Assembly (NCBI RefSeq): GCF_001640805.2 | Contig: NC_066853.1 | Coordinates: 21,351,242 to 21,415,241, forward strand | Direction of reading: 5' to 3' | DNA from: Lates calcarifer | Lineage: Eukaryota; Chordata; Actinopteri; Centropomidae | DNA length: 64,000 nt | Shown: positions 11,981 through 22,782 of the stretch, piece after piece | Numbering within the stretch: the first letter of the stretch is position 1 | Layout of the letters: each line of letters opens with the position of its first letter | Program-made: the position numbers and the translations under genes | The notes under the pieces: generated by a model | The model's input: only the letters and a program-made list of their open reading frames with translations | What the model was told of the DNA's origin: nothing | Databases searched by the model: none

Positions 11981-13731
11981 CAGAGTAAAACATAAACCAC
12001 ACGCTCACATGACAGAGACTTAAAATGCATATTATTAACAAAAGTGCAATAATTCAGATGTAAACCAGACAAAACATGTGAACTCCACTAAAACAAACAG
12101 AAACTGACGGACTGATGAGTGAACAGCTGTTCACAGGGTGGAAGTCAGCACCATCCAGACTCCATCAGCCAATGTGGCTGAGACTAATCACCCAGTGGGA
12201 CTGGTCAGTAATATGACATCTGTACAACAGAAGCTGTTGCATAGTGGCTATGACTGTAAATAATTTGACACCTTCTGGTGGTGGCTCTGCACTGTCACAG
12301 TCAAACTCATGAGGGAGTTTTGTATATAATCACAGTACTGTAAAGGCTCTTTGAATAAAGTCATCTATTTAAAGACACTGAATACTTTGTCTGAGCTGGA
12401 CTGTGCACTGAGCCATTACAGACCAACCACATGTTACTGTGTTTCCTGAGCTACACAGCTGCACTCAAGACTCTCTGAGAGGAAATATGTCAGCGGAAAC
12501 AAATTCTAGTTTCGATCTTTTCAGATGGGACATGATTTGGCAGTGAGCTGGCTGAGTGCTTTTTCCACTGAGCAATATTCAAAGAGTAACTTTCTTCATC
12601 GCTAACACAGAAATACATAAATGAAATGTAGTCTTACTGTACGTCCCAACTACTGGTTACTGAAATATAACTGGTGATAAACTGAAGGATACAAAGAAGA
12701 ATCACCTAGTTAAAGATAACCTTCAAGAATTATACACGATAAATTTGCTTTTTTTTTCATAACTGAACAAAATACTGGTCCTTATGGATCTCTTCTTCTT
12801 CTGGCTGAACCACTTGATATCATAAGTATGCAAACGTTTTCAGTGACTTTAAAAGCACATTTTCCTGGGTGTCCCTGCTGTTTTAAAATCCTTGCCTGAT
12901 TTCATAGCATCTGATATCATGCCCCCTTTATAACTGCTTGATAAATAAGAGGTTAAAGGACTTCTTCACAGAAGATCTGACCTATAATATTAGTGTTTCA
13001 ACCCTTCTCCCTCCAACACCAGCCAAATCACATTCTCTCAGAATTCACATCAACGTTTTACCCAACGTTTAACCCACTGCATGAATTAACACCAGTACAT
13101 AACTGGCTGCTGCTTTTTTCCCTAACTCCTGATAACTCAGGATGTTCAATGTGAACGCAGGATTACTTGAAGCTGTGATGCACCTGACAAATTTTAGGCG
13201 ACCACTGCAAACTTCTCTCCTCATTTGACAACTTCTGATCTGCTGAATAAATCCTGTTCTCTAGTCAGGCACAACCCTTCATGAGTTCCAATTAGCTGAG
13301 TCATGCTGAAAATAAACTGCAATAAAATAGTTTTCAGCAGTTCATTGTTCACAGAAACGCAGGATTATCATAGCTTTCATTCTCACTTAACCTCCATTTT
13401 TGACTGTAACATAAGTTACTTTTTTGTTTTATGTTAAAATAAGAGCTGCCAGATGCATCACAGCTACTCCTCTTGCTAGCGCATTCGTGGAGCATTTTCT
13501 GTCTTCGACATCAGCCATTTCTACATTTCTAGATCATTCCTACTACTTTCTAAAGCCCATAATACACAATTTCTTGAGCAATATATAAAAACAACAAAGA
13601 GAATATTTGACATGTTTGACAGTCCAGCTCTTTGCCTAAAGAATTCAGTTTTAGTCCATTAATTTAGCAAATGATGTTTGGGTTACTTCCTGTTGAAGTG
13701 TATTTCTCACAGTATGATGATGATGAAGTTA

Positions 13732-14838
13732 TCAGGACTCCACCAGGATCTCCATCAGATGCTCCAGCTCAAGTCCTTCTCTCACATGATTCTGACCAGA
13801 GAAGGGGGAGGATGGTTGCAAAGAGAGAGATGGTGAAGAACACGATGAAGAAGACAATGGGCTGAATGTGGAGAAGGACGGCAGGCACTTGAGATTCTGG
13901 TTGAGAGAGAGGGAGAAGGGGTGTGAGGAGGTGGAGGAGGAGGGAGAGAAAGGTGGCAGGTAGCGGAGGAGGTCATCTCCAGCTGGGTATCCACCTCCGC
14001 TGCCTCTAAATCCAAGCACTCCCATGTCTCTCTCCAGCAGGGATGTGTCAATATCCTGGAACAGATCCTCCACAGTGAGATCACTGAGGTAGCTGGACCT
14101 CATCGCCTCCATGTTGCTCTCCCGCATCCTACACTCCTCCTCCTCCTCCTGCTGCTGATGCTGCTCCCAGCTGCCCCCATAACCTCTGACTCCCTGCTTT
14201 ACTCCTGCCATGCTTCCCTCAGAGGGCCTCGACAGGTTCTCCAAGGACCGCAGAGGCGTCCGCAAAGCTGCCTGTGGGCTCCCGTCAATGGTAGAGTCCA
14301 GCGCAGTGAGAATGGAAGAAATGGCAGCTGAGAGGGAGAAATCAGGATCTGTGGACATTGATCCCCAGTCCTCATCTTCGTCTCCTACAGACAGTGGGAC
14401 GTCTGATGTATTCAAGTGGTAGCTTGCTGGACACCTATTCGTGGCACAATTTGACAGGTAATTTGAGGAAGGCACGGGGCAGCTGCCAAGTGCTGGGTGG
14501 CTGTTAGTAAACCCTACTGCAGAGTGGTGCTTTGCGGCAGTAACTTCAGAGAAAGCACTCTCTCGTTCTTTTCCCTGGAGTGCAGATGAAGAGCTGCAAG
14601 GTGACATTTCCCTTTCCACACAGGGTGCCCTGCAAGCCTCTAAGCTGATCTGCCGCAGTGTGTTGGCTATCAGAACGGACCTCCGCAGGCTGGGTTCAGG
14701 TAGCTCCTGGCCACGCTGATACTTGCTCAGGGAAACTGAGAACACAAACTGTCGCTGGCTCTCCCAGGTCGGGCTGCACCTGTCTGAAACCTCCACATCC
14801 TCTGGTGGGAATTTACGCTTCTGGCCCTTCATGATCAT
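13732..14838 (-). CDS. sertad3: sertad3, SERTA-domain transcriptional co-regulator (368 aa)
   Basis: A single coding exon. The frame opens behind a TTGCAG acceptor at 14848-14846, so the ATG at 14838 (MIMKGQKRKF) is chosen over upstream in-frame codons, which lie in the intron. It also aligns with MLGKGGKRKF of SERTAD2. SERTA proteins bind E2F/DP and other cell-cycle factors in the nucleus and act as co-activators. Visible parts: a basic KRK near residues 7-9, the SERTA domain about 28-75 (PSLRRSVLIANTLRQI), an acidic stretch DEDEDW, the SERTAD3-like block DFSLSAAISSIL, a Q/E-rich run, the block SSYLSDLTVEDLFQDIDTS, a Ser-rich region, and the C-terminal LEHLMEILVES motif shared by the family. 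Human SERTAD3 is 196 aa, so this protein is nearly twice as long, with the extra length in low-complexity linkers. SERTAD1 and SERTAD2 were considered. The DFSLSA block and location beside blvrb and sptbn4 favour SERTAD3. Confidence 0.9.
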   Translation of the reverse strand: MIMKGQKRKFPPEDVEVSDRCSPTWESQRQFVFSVSLSKYQRGQELPEPSLRRSVLIANTLRQISLEACRAPCVEREMSPCSSSSALQGKERESAFSEVTAAKHHSAVGFTNSHPALGSCPVPSSNYLSNCATNRCPASYHLNTSDVPLSVGDEDEDWGSMSTDPDFSLSAAISSILTALDSTIDGSPQAALRTPLRSLENLSRPSEGSMAGVKQGVRGYGGSWEQHQQQEEEEECRMRESNMEAMRSSYLSDLTVEDLFQDIDTSLLERDMGVLGFRGSGGGYPAGDDLLRYLPPFSPSSSTSSHPFSLSLNQNLKCLPSFSTFSPLSSSSCSSPSLSLQPSSPFSGQNHVREGLELEHLMEILVES

Positions 14839-14845
14839 CTTTAAA

Positions 14846-15850
14846 CTGCAATGGAAGGCATAAACCATTAGGTGACGTAAAGTTATGCATCGTCCACTGT
14901 GCACATTTTGTAGATGATCAGTCTCTCAGTTTTGCCCTCAGTAAAGGAATGTGGGATTTTTTAAATTCAGAAACTGAGAAAACAGAGAAGAATGGAATAA
15001 TATCTAAACACTGATGACATATATATCAATTTTATTATGGAGGGGAAGAAAGTAATAACTCAGTAGTAGATTAATCAATGACAGTTTTATCTTGCACAAA
15101 AAACAATAAGGTTCTAAAGGAACAGGAGCATTTACTTGCTTTTCTGTTATAATCACTATGAACTTAATGTTTACTATTGTTCCAATCCGAAACATCACTT
15201 TGGGCCAATAATGTCATGGTTCTAATGAATCAAAGTTTTAGCCATAGACTGATACAATATACACAGTGAGGCAAAAGAGTAAAAATTACAATGTAGTAAA
15301 ATAATACTTTAACGACAAATCTTCTGAATGAATACGGCTGAGAAAACAAAAGGATTCTGAATTAAGTCTCCAACTGCATGAATATTAAATAAATAAGTGA
15401 CGGTGTTATGCTTTAATCAGAGTTTCTATGGACTGAGTCATTCAGTGAGCTCAGTGTTGGGGGTTGTAACTTTGGTTCCATCGTGTAGGAGGGAAACAGA
15501 AACCTAATGAACAAGGCCATTAAAGAGCAGTGTAAAGTCACTTAAACTGACTTCAATAATCTTGATAAACGACACGAACACGAGTAACGTACGTTAACTA
15601 CTTGCGTGTTACCATTTAACAGTTCAAAAGTAAGGTATCTTTAAATAAACAGACCTGTTGAATCACTTCCGTCCCTCCTCGGCAAGTTTAGTAGATACCG
15701 GTGCTGCCGCTTAATCTTTCGTTTTCTCGCTTCCTCCTCGACCCGAAAAAACTAATTAAATCATTAAGGAATAATCAAAAAGCAACTTAGAACAATAATT
15801 TTTGTTTAAACCCCTAAACTTTACGGCTCAGTTTTGCTAACCGACTAACT
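14846..15850 (-). other. sertad3: sertad3 5' intron and upstream non-coding exon (limits unresolved)
   Basis: The acceptor TTGCAG at 14848-14846 implies an upstream non-coding exon. I could not fix its donor: weak candidates lie between 15580 and 15720, and a better one (CTCAG|GTAAAT on the minus strand) is at about 16518. The rest is AT-rich intronic sequence. Confidence 0.5.
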
Positions 15851-15876
15851 CGCTCCTCTCCCGCCCGTGATTTGAG

Positions 15877-15889
15877 TTTCACGCCAAAA
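15877..15889 (-). promoter_or_regulatory. E2F-like site
   Basis: The minus strand reads TTTTGGCGTGAAA, close to the palindromic E2F consensus. SERTA proteins work with E2F/DP, so feedback regulation is possible but unproven. Confidence 0.45.
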
Positions 15890-15921
15890 GGTTTTCAGTT
15901 GGGGGATGGATGTGACGAAGG

Positions 15922-15936
15922 GCATCATGGGTAGTA
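15922..15936 (-). promoter_or_regulatory. ZNF143/Staf-like site
   Basis: The minus strand reads CTACTACCCATGATGC, holding the CCCANNATGC core of the Staf/ZNF143 element. This element usually lies within about 100 bp upstream of transcription starts, which fits its place here. Confidence 0.45.
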
Positions 15937-15960
15937 GAGTTTTATGTTCGGTACATTCCA

Positions 15961-17481
15961 AAGGAGCAATGTCACACTACAAATCCACATTAAAGACACG
16001 TTAACTAACTTATGTTGGAAACATAATGATAACATCACAATTCATTTCATATGTACACCTGTAAATCCACTCCCGCCCTGATTAATTGCCGTCCCGACCG
16101 GATTGACTTGTTATTATGTAATTTAAATAGCACTAATTCCTAAATGATTACATCAACGGCAAAAGAGGGGACCCCATCCGCATAATGCCCTTGAACATTA
16201 AGTGTTTGTCACTTAATGTGTAACTAACACAAACCTTACTGAATGGATTATGAAATCTGCATGTTTTGTGTAACGTTTAAGTTAAAGTTATTGTGAGAAA
16301 AAACTAAAACACTGAGAGGAGATAAGGCTATGGAACTGATTGTAATTTATTAAAACAGCCCGAGAGATTTAAATATGTACACATTACTATGCGACATCGA
16401 CGGAGGAAAACAGTGTGGATGCTGCACACGTACACGTCCACAGGAGAAGTAATTTAAACTGTAATAAAATGTGCAGCGGTGAAGATCAGTCTTATTTCAG
16501 ACAGAGACGGTCATTTACCTGAGAGCTGCAGTCGTCAGGGAGGAAAACAGTCAGCAGGCTCAACTTCTCCTGTCAAACATGTCAAATATTTTCTGTTTCG
16601 GTTCAAATTCCTCCACTCGATTTTTCGCCACACGACGAACCAGCAAGTCAACTTTGAAAAAACAGCCTTGACTCCTCCTCAGCTTGAGTATTGGACAGAA
16701 GAGGAAAACATCAAGTTGCCAGAACATAAAGCAACTTATCTTTCTAGTTTCTTTCAAAATAAACATCCATATAATGAGACTGTATTTGGTTCTGATTCTC
16801 AAAAACACCAAATATATATTCATTTTTTTTAGGAAGACATGGAGGTAATGGCTGGAATTGCTGTGTTTCAGTGGGATACTGAAAAATGTCAGTAAATGGT
16901 GACAAATTGATTGAGAGGTAAATCGCCTCAATTACGCTTTTATTTTGAAGGCAGAAATGACATAGCTCTGTGATATGCTGCCTCTCCCTGGTTAGCTTGA
17001 CACATTTTTGTCAGAGGGAGTTGCACAACAGCTACACATGCCACTCATCTGACTTTCAGTGGACATGTTAAACTCACCTGAGGTGAACTGTAGGAGACAC
17101 AGCAGATCAAATGAGTGATCCATACCCAAATCCAACAAAAGCATCAAATGAGAGCTTAAACTCACATCTAATTACAGCGCCATCAATGTGTGGGGGCAGA
17201 AGCAACTCATATTCCTTACATTTCTATGAAAAGCTTGTTACCTGATTGAATATAACAGATTTTATACGCATGTAAGTCAAGTAAGTAAGTCATTTAAGGT
17301 GACGATCATGGAGATCCCTGTAGATTTGTAATGGGTCAATCTAAGAAAGAAAATTTTATATTTTATACAATAGTGCTGCATAATCTTTTTTAAAATCATA
17401 GTTGCTGTTATAGCCTTCAGCTATATGTTTAGTCACATTACACTTTACTCTTTCACCACAACCTTTTGTACAATAGAGTCT
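15961..17481. other. Intergenic spacer between sertad3 and blvrb
   Basis: AT-rich spacer. Around 16.38-16.93 kb it is somewhat less AT-rich and both strands stay open for about 120 codons, without any recognisable protein. Otherwise nothing was recognised. Confidence 0.55.
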
Positions 17482-17487
17482 TTTATT
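17482..17487 (-). terminator. blvrb: Poly(A) signal AATAAA, blvrb
   Basis: First AATAAA on the minus strand after the blvrb stop, implying a 3'UTR of about 0.4 kb. Confidence 0.5.
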
Positions 17488-17864
17488 TTCATCAGCTATA
17501 AAACTAACAAGAATAGCAACAGTAGGCGTCACATGACAAAATGTTCAATCACAGGAAGGACAGCATTCAATATGTAAATCCTTTTCATGTGAAAAGATAG
17601 AACTGATGGTGATGAACACATTTATGGGCAGCTTAGGAGCAGCTGTGCAGGTTTGGCATTTGTATAAAAATATCTCTTGTGCACCACTGATGATAAAACT
17701 AAAATTAGTATAAAATTGTATCTGTAATTGTAAAATTGTCATAATCATGGAAGTGAAAACAGCAAAGCTTTAGTGGTTCATTAAAAATAGCAAAATCCTT
17801 CATTTATCTCTAAGCATACACACATATCTACTCTTCAGCCTGAAGAGCATCAGCAGTGTTTCAT
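17488..17864 (-). other. blvrb: blvrb 3'UTR (inferred)
   Basis: Non-coding interval between the blvrb stop and the first downstream AATAAA on the minus strand. Confidence 0.5.
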
Positions 17865-18025
17865 TCAGGATTTTTTGTAGTCTCCCCACACTCCAACAGT
17901 CTTGCCATCCCACTCTGAGGTGGACAGACACTTGACGAAGAAATGTCCCAGGTCGTGTTTAGAGATGGCTCTTCCTCTTAGCATGTTTTCTGTCGCTGAG
18001 TAACTTTCTGTCAGAGGAAGGTCAT
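17865..18025 (-). CDS. blvrb: blvrb coding exon 5
   Basis: Acceptor CTCTCCAG|ATGACC, stop TGA at 17867-17865. Codes [10 protein letters not shown] through [15 protein letters not shown] to a C-terminal YKKS. Confidence 0.92.
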
Positions 18026-21000
18026 CTGGAGAGAGCGAGACACACGCACACACAAACAAACAAACAAACAAACAAACAAAAACAGGAAACATATTATTCT
18101 TTCTATTACTGCAGTTCATAGAACAAACAACCAGTCAAAGACGCAAAAGAAGTGAGTCAGCGTTTCAATTTGTGTGGCTCAGACTTTCCTCTCTGTTAAA
18201 GACCAATGTTGGTGATGAAGAAAGATTTAGCTGTATTATTTTCATGTAAACATTTTAAAAAATATTTCCCACTTTTGTCTGGAATAAAGCTCTTAGTTTC
18301 AAATTCCTACTGACCACCGATGTGAGGAGGCATGACAGCCACGTAGTCCAGCCCAGACGTTTTCAGCACCGTGTACATCCTGTCATGGTCCTCTGTCACA
18401 GGGACCAGACGGGGTGGGACTTTGGAGCGATCCCATAGTAGGAATGCTGGAAGGGAGGAGGATAAAGATGTTTACCACCTAAATTAAATCTTTATTTTCT
18501 TCTGTTTCTAGTTTTATTTGTCTTTCATTATCACTCTCAAAAAGAAAGACCACACCAGACCAGTGACAGGTAAATGCATATACATGACATTCAAATACAT
18601 TTCTCTTTCCTTTGACCAGTTCATCTACTTTGTTATTGTGTTTATAGCAGTGAGTTGTACCTGACATGCAGCCGACCACTTTACGAATCCCACGAGCCTT
18701 CATGGCCTCCACAATGTTCTTGGTGCCTTCAGACATCATGGTGGTCGGGCCTGATGAGCACACAGGAAAGTTAGGAAAGTTAGGAATAGTTTTGAGGCAC
18801 TGACTGATACTGACCATAAAATGTGTTCATTCTTAGTGAATGGATGATTTAGAAGACCAACAACATTAAAAGTCCTGATCATTTTTACTATCTTCTGAAC
18901 CCTATCTTGTATCTAGGTTACCTGCATGTTATTTGCAAGTTAGTTTATTTACAATTAATCCATTAGGGCATTTACTGCTATTGGAAATCTTGACCTGGAG
19001 AAATCCACGCACATCCTCTGCAGTATATGCAACATTGTAAATACCATCTAACCTTTTATATTCAGTGTGTAGGATGTGATCAGATTGTGTCGAACTAATA
19101 CAATGATGACTTATGCAGTGTGTTGGGTAAGTCTTATGGCGACCTCTAGTGAATAATTTACATTATTACACCATCAAAAACTACAATCCTCCTTGTGTAA
19201 GGTGAACATGGTCAGTTATGTAAGGAAATCATATGTTGACAAGTCAGTGTAAACATGTGAGAAGAGGCCAAAGCACTGACATTAATAGTGACGGAAAATC
19301 AATCATCGCAATGACATTAGTGACAAATATTTAAAAAATGTGAGTTCTTCTTGGCTTAGTTAAGACTCAGATTATGTTTTCTTTTCTTATGTTAGCTTGC
19401 TTCGTGTGTCTTCAAACTGTGGAGCCTTACTGAGGTCGTTCCTGGTGCCCAGGATGATGATGACAGCATCCTGGCCCTCCATGGTCACCTTCACATCCTC
19501 TTTATTCAGTACATCTCCCACCACCACTCTGGATGCCTTGTGGTCAGCCGGCAGCTTGGTAGGATCCCGCACCAGCACCGTCACATTGTATCCTGAGGGA
19601 GGACACACAGAAATGAAACAGCAGCAACATGTACTCACAACATTACTACCATGATATTTCAAATAATTGCCCCTAAAAACTGCAGTTGTATTGCATATCG
19701 GCAAAGTTTACAGATGTAATGATTATGCAACCTCAGGCCATTTAAATGACTTGCTAACTATGGTTATATATCATAACCCTACAGGATTTCTCCTTCATAT
19801 CTTGTACAATATTATAACATTTTCCATCAAGGTAAAGCAAAAGAGAAGGAGGGCAGTAATCTGTTAGGAACAAGCTTTTTAACTTAACGTGGAGTGTAAG
19901 AGCACTGCAGGCAACAACTTATGATTTCAACTTCTTCTAACTGGACACACATGAGGAGTCTTCTCCAGAAGCTCTGTTATAACTTCACCAGTGACACAAA
20001 GGTGATCCCACCCCTCCTGTACAGGCAAGATAGTGAACATCTCCTACTATCAGCTCTGTGTGTCACAGCCTGCTGTGACTCAGCACTATGCCGATCTGTA
20101 ACGTCTAACATGACTCAACATTTTTTTTTTTTTTACTCCACTGTGAGCAGCAGGGAAGGAAATGAAAATGCAGCTAAATCAAATTAATCATCTGACATGA
20201 TGTGTTTGTGATGTTGTGATGTGATTTGTGTGAGTGTGTGGGTCTGTCTAGAGTTTATGTTTCTGAATGAGTTTCGAGAGTTCAAGCCAAAAAACGGAGT
20301 AAATTACAGCTGGAATTTACAGTTTAAGCTGTATTCCAGTGTAAATAAAGAATATTTCAATCAGTGTTAAATGTAAGTTTACGTTAAGAATATGTTCCAC
20401 CTCTAAAATGTATTGATTAGTTTGCATCAGATAAAATTTTCCACAAGCTTCAACAGCAATTGGCAAAGTCAAATATGACCATAGTTTTGACCTAATAACC
20501 TGATATGGTTACATGATGACGTATATATTTAAAGATGACTATTGATGCTTCCAAAAGACATTCACACACAGAGAAAATTTATTTAACTTATATTACTAAA
20601 CTAAAAAATGAAAAACACAAAGGGTTAAGCTACACAGTATATAACAATTAATACTGATTTATTGCCGAAGTCTAAATTCATAGCAGAGGTAGATATCCAC
20701 AACTTGGCACTGTGAAGCTTTATTAATAATCTCTTCTAATGTAAAGTTATTATGAACCGGTAGAGCTGATCAGCTTATTGATTGACCATTAGTTTATCCC
20801 TATTTTAGATCCCTGTACCCGAACAGTCAACTAATCATAGGTATAAGCGGCGGGTGAAAACTTTGACCAGAACACACACCACTTCTTTTCTCTGGGCTGC
20901 AAACTTAACACAGTGACACCCTGATGTTACTGGTGTCACTGTGTGTCCCTGTTTCACCGTTTGAACAGCAGAAGACATCGACACATTATCTAATTTATTC

Positions 21001-21118
21001 TCTATTCTTTACTATTCTCCTCTCACCGCTCACCTGCAGACACTGCTTGCGGCAGGGTCGCCAGCCCGGTCATTCCCGTGGCTCCAAATATCGCGACGTT
21101 TTTGATGGATTCCGACAT
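17865..21118 (-). CDS. blvrb: blvrb, biliverdin-IXbeta reductase / NADPH flavin reductase, complete (209 aa)
   Basis: Five coding exons: 21118-21034, 19592-19431, 18750-18661, 18446-18315 and 18025-17865. Phases all agree and total 630 nt including the stop (human 206 aa). The cytosolic enzyme uses NADPH to reduce biliverdin-IXbeta and oxidised flavins. The N-terminus [18 protein letters not shown] carries the Rossmann dinucleotide motif GATGxTG. Next come [36 protein letters not shown], the SAFLLWD block holding the serine equivalent to human Ser111, EDHDRM and MPPHIG holding the two conserved active-site histidines, and ISKHDLGHF near the end. No break is seen. The one uncertain point is the exon 4 donor: GTCAGT gives HIGDDLP, while an upstream GTGGTC would remove one glycine. 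blvrb lies in tandem with sertad3 and divergent to sptbn4, as in human. Confidence 0.93.
18051..18084. repeat. (CAAA)n microsatellite
   Basis: Tetranucleotide repeat in blvrb intron 4, 25 bases upstream of the exon 5 acceptor in transcript direction. On the transcript it is a T-rich (TTTG)n run that overlaps the normal branch-point zone. Confidence 0.9.
18315..18446 (-). CDS. blvrb: blvrb coding exon 4
   Basis: Acceptor TTCCAG|CATTCC. Codes [14 protein letters not shown] through MPPHIG. The donor is read as GGTG|GTCAGT. GTGGTC three bases earlier keeps the same phase but is a poorer donor. Confidence 0.85.
18661..18750 (-). CDS. blvrb: blvrb coding exon 3
   Basis: Acceptor CATCAG|GCCCG, donor TCAG|GTACAA. 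Codes [20 protein letters not shown] and KVVGCMS. Confidence 0.92.
18751..19430 (-). other. blvrb: blvrb intron 2
   Basis: A 680 nt intron, GTAAGG to CATCAG, with nothing recognised inside. Confidence 0.85.
19431..19592 (-). CDS. blvrb: blvrb coding exon 2
   Basis: Acceptor CCCTCAG|GATAC, donor CTCA|GTAAGG. Codes [10 protein letters not shown] through GTRNDL, ending one base into a Ser codon. Confidence 0.92.
19593..21033 (-). other. blvrb: blvrb intron 1
   Basis: A 1.4 kb intron with GTGAGC donor and CCCTCAG acceptor. No embedded gene or repeat element was recognised. Confidence 0.85.
21034..21118 (-). CDS. blvrb: blvrb coding exon 1
   Basis: ATG at 21118, donor GCAG|GTGAGC. Codes 28 residues plus one base, including the GATGMTG nucleotide-binding loop. 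Confidence 0.93.
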
Positions 21119-21330
21119 TATTTGTAATAAGAGAACTGGATCCTCGACACGGCAGCAGCTTGTAGGCTTCACTGTGTCAGAGGCAGAAGACACTTTCACT
21201 TAAAAAAGTCACATCTGACACGTGAAGTAACGCCTCTTGCAGGTGACAGGAAGACAGGCTCTTCCGCAGTTCAGACTCCTCCTCCCACATGGAGAGTTAA
21301 AGGCGCCCTGCTGGTCATTTACTCCTGCCG
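21119..21330 (-). promoter_or_regulatory. blvrb: blvrb 5'UTR and promoter region (inferred)
   Basis: Sequence just upstream of the blvrb ATG. It contains a palindromic E-box CACGTG at 21219-21224 and a somewhat GC-richer patch to about 21330. No TATA box was seen at a sensible distance. The start site is not determined. Confidence 0.4.
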
Positions 21331-22734
21331 CAGCCGGGCTGTTGTATCACATCACCACTCAGTCTAATTCACTTTTCTCGATTCAACCCAGGTCTTATTA
21401 AAAAAAACTGGCCTTTTATTTCGATCAAAATATAAATCTAAATCCCCCAAGATCATAAGACTTACTGTATGTTTGCTAAATAATGTCAGCAGCACAAGGT
21501 TTGAAACTTGTCCAGGCCTGGATGACTGCTACATGTCATTGGATATCATTTAATTCAGGGGCAGAACTATGACAGAGAGCTCTGACAGGTGGGAAACAGT
21601 CAAACCAGTTCTTTGATATTCACAAGTTGTGCTTGTAATGTGGTGAACACACAGAGGAGGCTGACCTGCTTTTGTGCTTCTTTTTTTAATACATCTTCTC
21701 AGAGCTTCCAAAACAGACTCACTCTTGAGAGGTCTCAAGTGCACTTAGCTCTTCCACTCCCCCTCTTTTTTTTTTCCCCCATTGAAAACATTTGTACACT
21801 AGACCAGGGCTGTGAGGTCCCTGTCATGTTCTGGTGAAGACTCTTAACTGCAAAAAAATATTTCATAAGGGACTAAACTCCCAAAGTCCCAAACTCAGAT
21901 GTAATATTTGTATAGATGTATTGACTCTGTATGTTCCAATTCAACACAAACATTTGAATAATTGTTTGCTTGCGGCTTTAACAAGTTTTACTGACTATTG
22001 ATGTAAAATGTGAGGACATGGACTAACTGGAAGAGACCTTGTGTTGATGGGGACCATTTGATTTCTAGCTCCTCCTGATCACATGTCAAAGTGTCCTTAA
22101 GCATGACAACAGTGGCATCTCCAGGACTGGGACTCATTGACTCAGTATTTTTTTCTTTTTAAATTCTGGCTACATCTCTGGCAGTCATCACTGTTGGTGG
22201 GCAAAAATTAGTATATATCAAGTACACCTGTGGCTATGTGCACCAGCTGAGAGTAATTGTACAATTAGCTTATTTTACAGTTATATGCAAAAGCCAGAAC
22301 ACCACAATAACTTTTGATTTTTTTTTCTATTTCTCCCTTTAAGACAGAATATTTTTATTGTCTGTTTACTGCAGGGGTTGTATCAGCTATTTTTCACTTC
22401 AAAATTCAACCATGCGTATGTAATTTCCATACAACAGTATGTAATGTAAGTAGAAGTTCAAGAAGAACAGCACTTGAAAACAGGAGAATTTTAATTATTA
22501 GTAACTTTATGGTGATCTACACATTTACTGGAAGTGCTTACTAACACACTTAAACACGGGATACGATTCAAACACGGTGTGTTTATTTTCTTCTTTATAG
22601 CTCTTGTAGAACAATGAGATTTGAACACAGCGAACATTTGATTTTTTTTTTCGTCTTTAATCCACGTTTGCTGCTGTAAAATGACTGTAAAACACGGCCT
22701 CTTGTGGCTTCTTGCTGAAATTTATCGCTGACAG

Positions 22735-22735
<1 letters not shown>
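21331..22735. other. Spacer between divergent blvrb and sptbn4
   Basis: About 1.4 kb separating the two divergent 5' regions. AT-rich, with no coding frame or RNA gene recognised. Confidence 0.6.
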
Positions 22736-22768
<33 letters not shown>

Positions 22769-22782
22769 TCCCTCTCTCTCTG
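22736..22782. repeat. (CT)n microsatellite
   Basis: Polypyrimidine run, slightly interrupted, directly before the GC-rich putative sptbn4 first exon. Such tracts are frequent just upstream of starts of TATA-less genes. Confidence 0.9.

Larger units (their letters stand above)
11426..13731 (-). other. sertad3: sertad3 3'UTR (inferred, about 2.3 kb)
   Basis: Reading the minus strand down from the sertad3 stop, the first AATAAA hexamers are at 11444-11439 and 11431-11426. The interval between has no credible coding frame. A single long 3'UTR is the simplest reading. It contains an overlapping AUUUA element at 11980-11971. Confidence 0.55.
15840..15960 (-). promoter_or_regulatory. sertad3: sertad3 promoter region (inferred)
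   Basis: A locally GC-richer patch upstream of sertad3. In minus-strand order it carries ACTACCCATGATGC (ZNF143/Staf core CCCANNATGC), TTTTGGCGTGAAA (one mismatch from the E2F palindrome TTTGGCGCGAAA) and GGGCGGG (Sp1/KLF). These are motif matches only; no start site is known. Confidence 0.5.

Noticed and set aside
13732..14904. Longer sertad3 frame starting at 14904
   Set aside because: Codons above 14845 lie upstream of the TTGCAG acceptor and do not match the family N-terminus; 14838 does.
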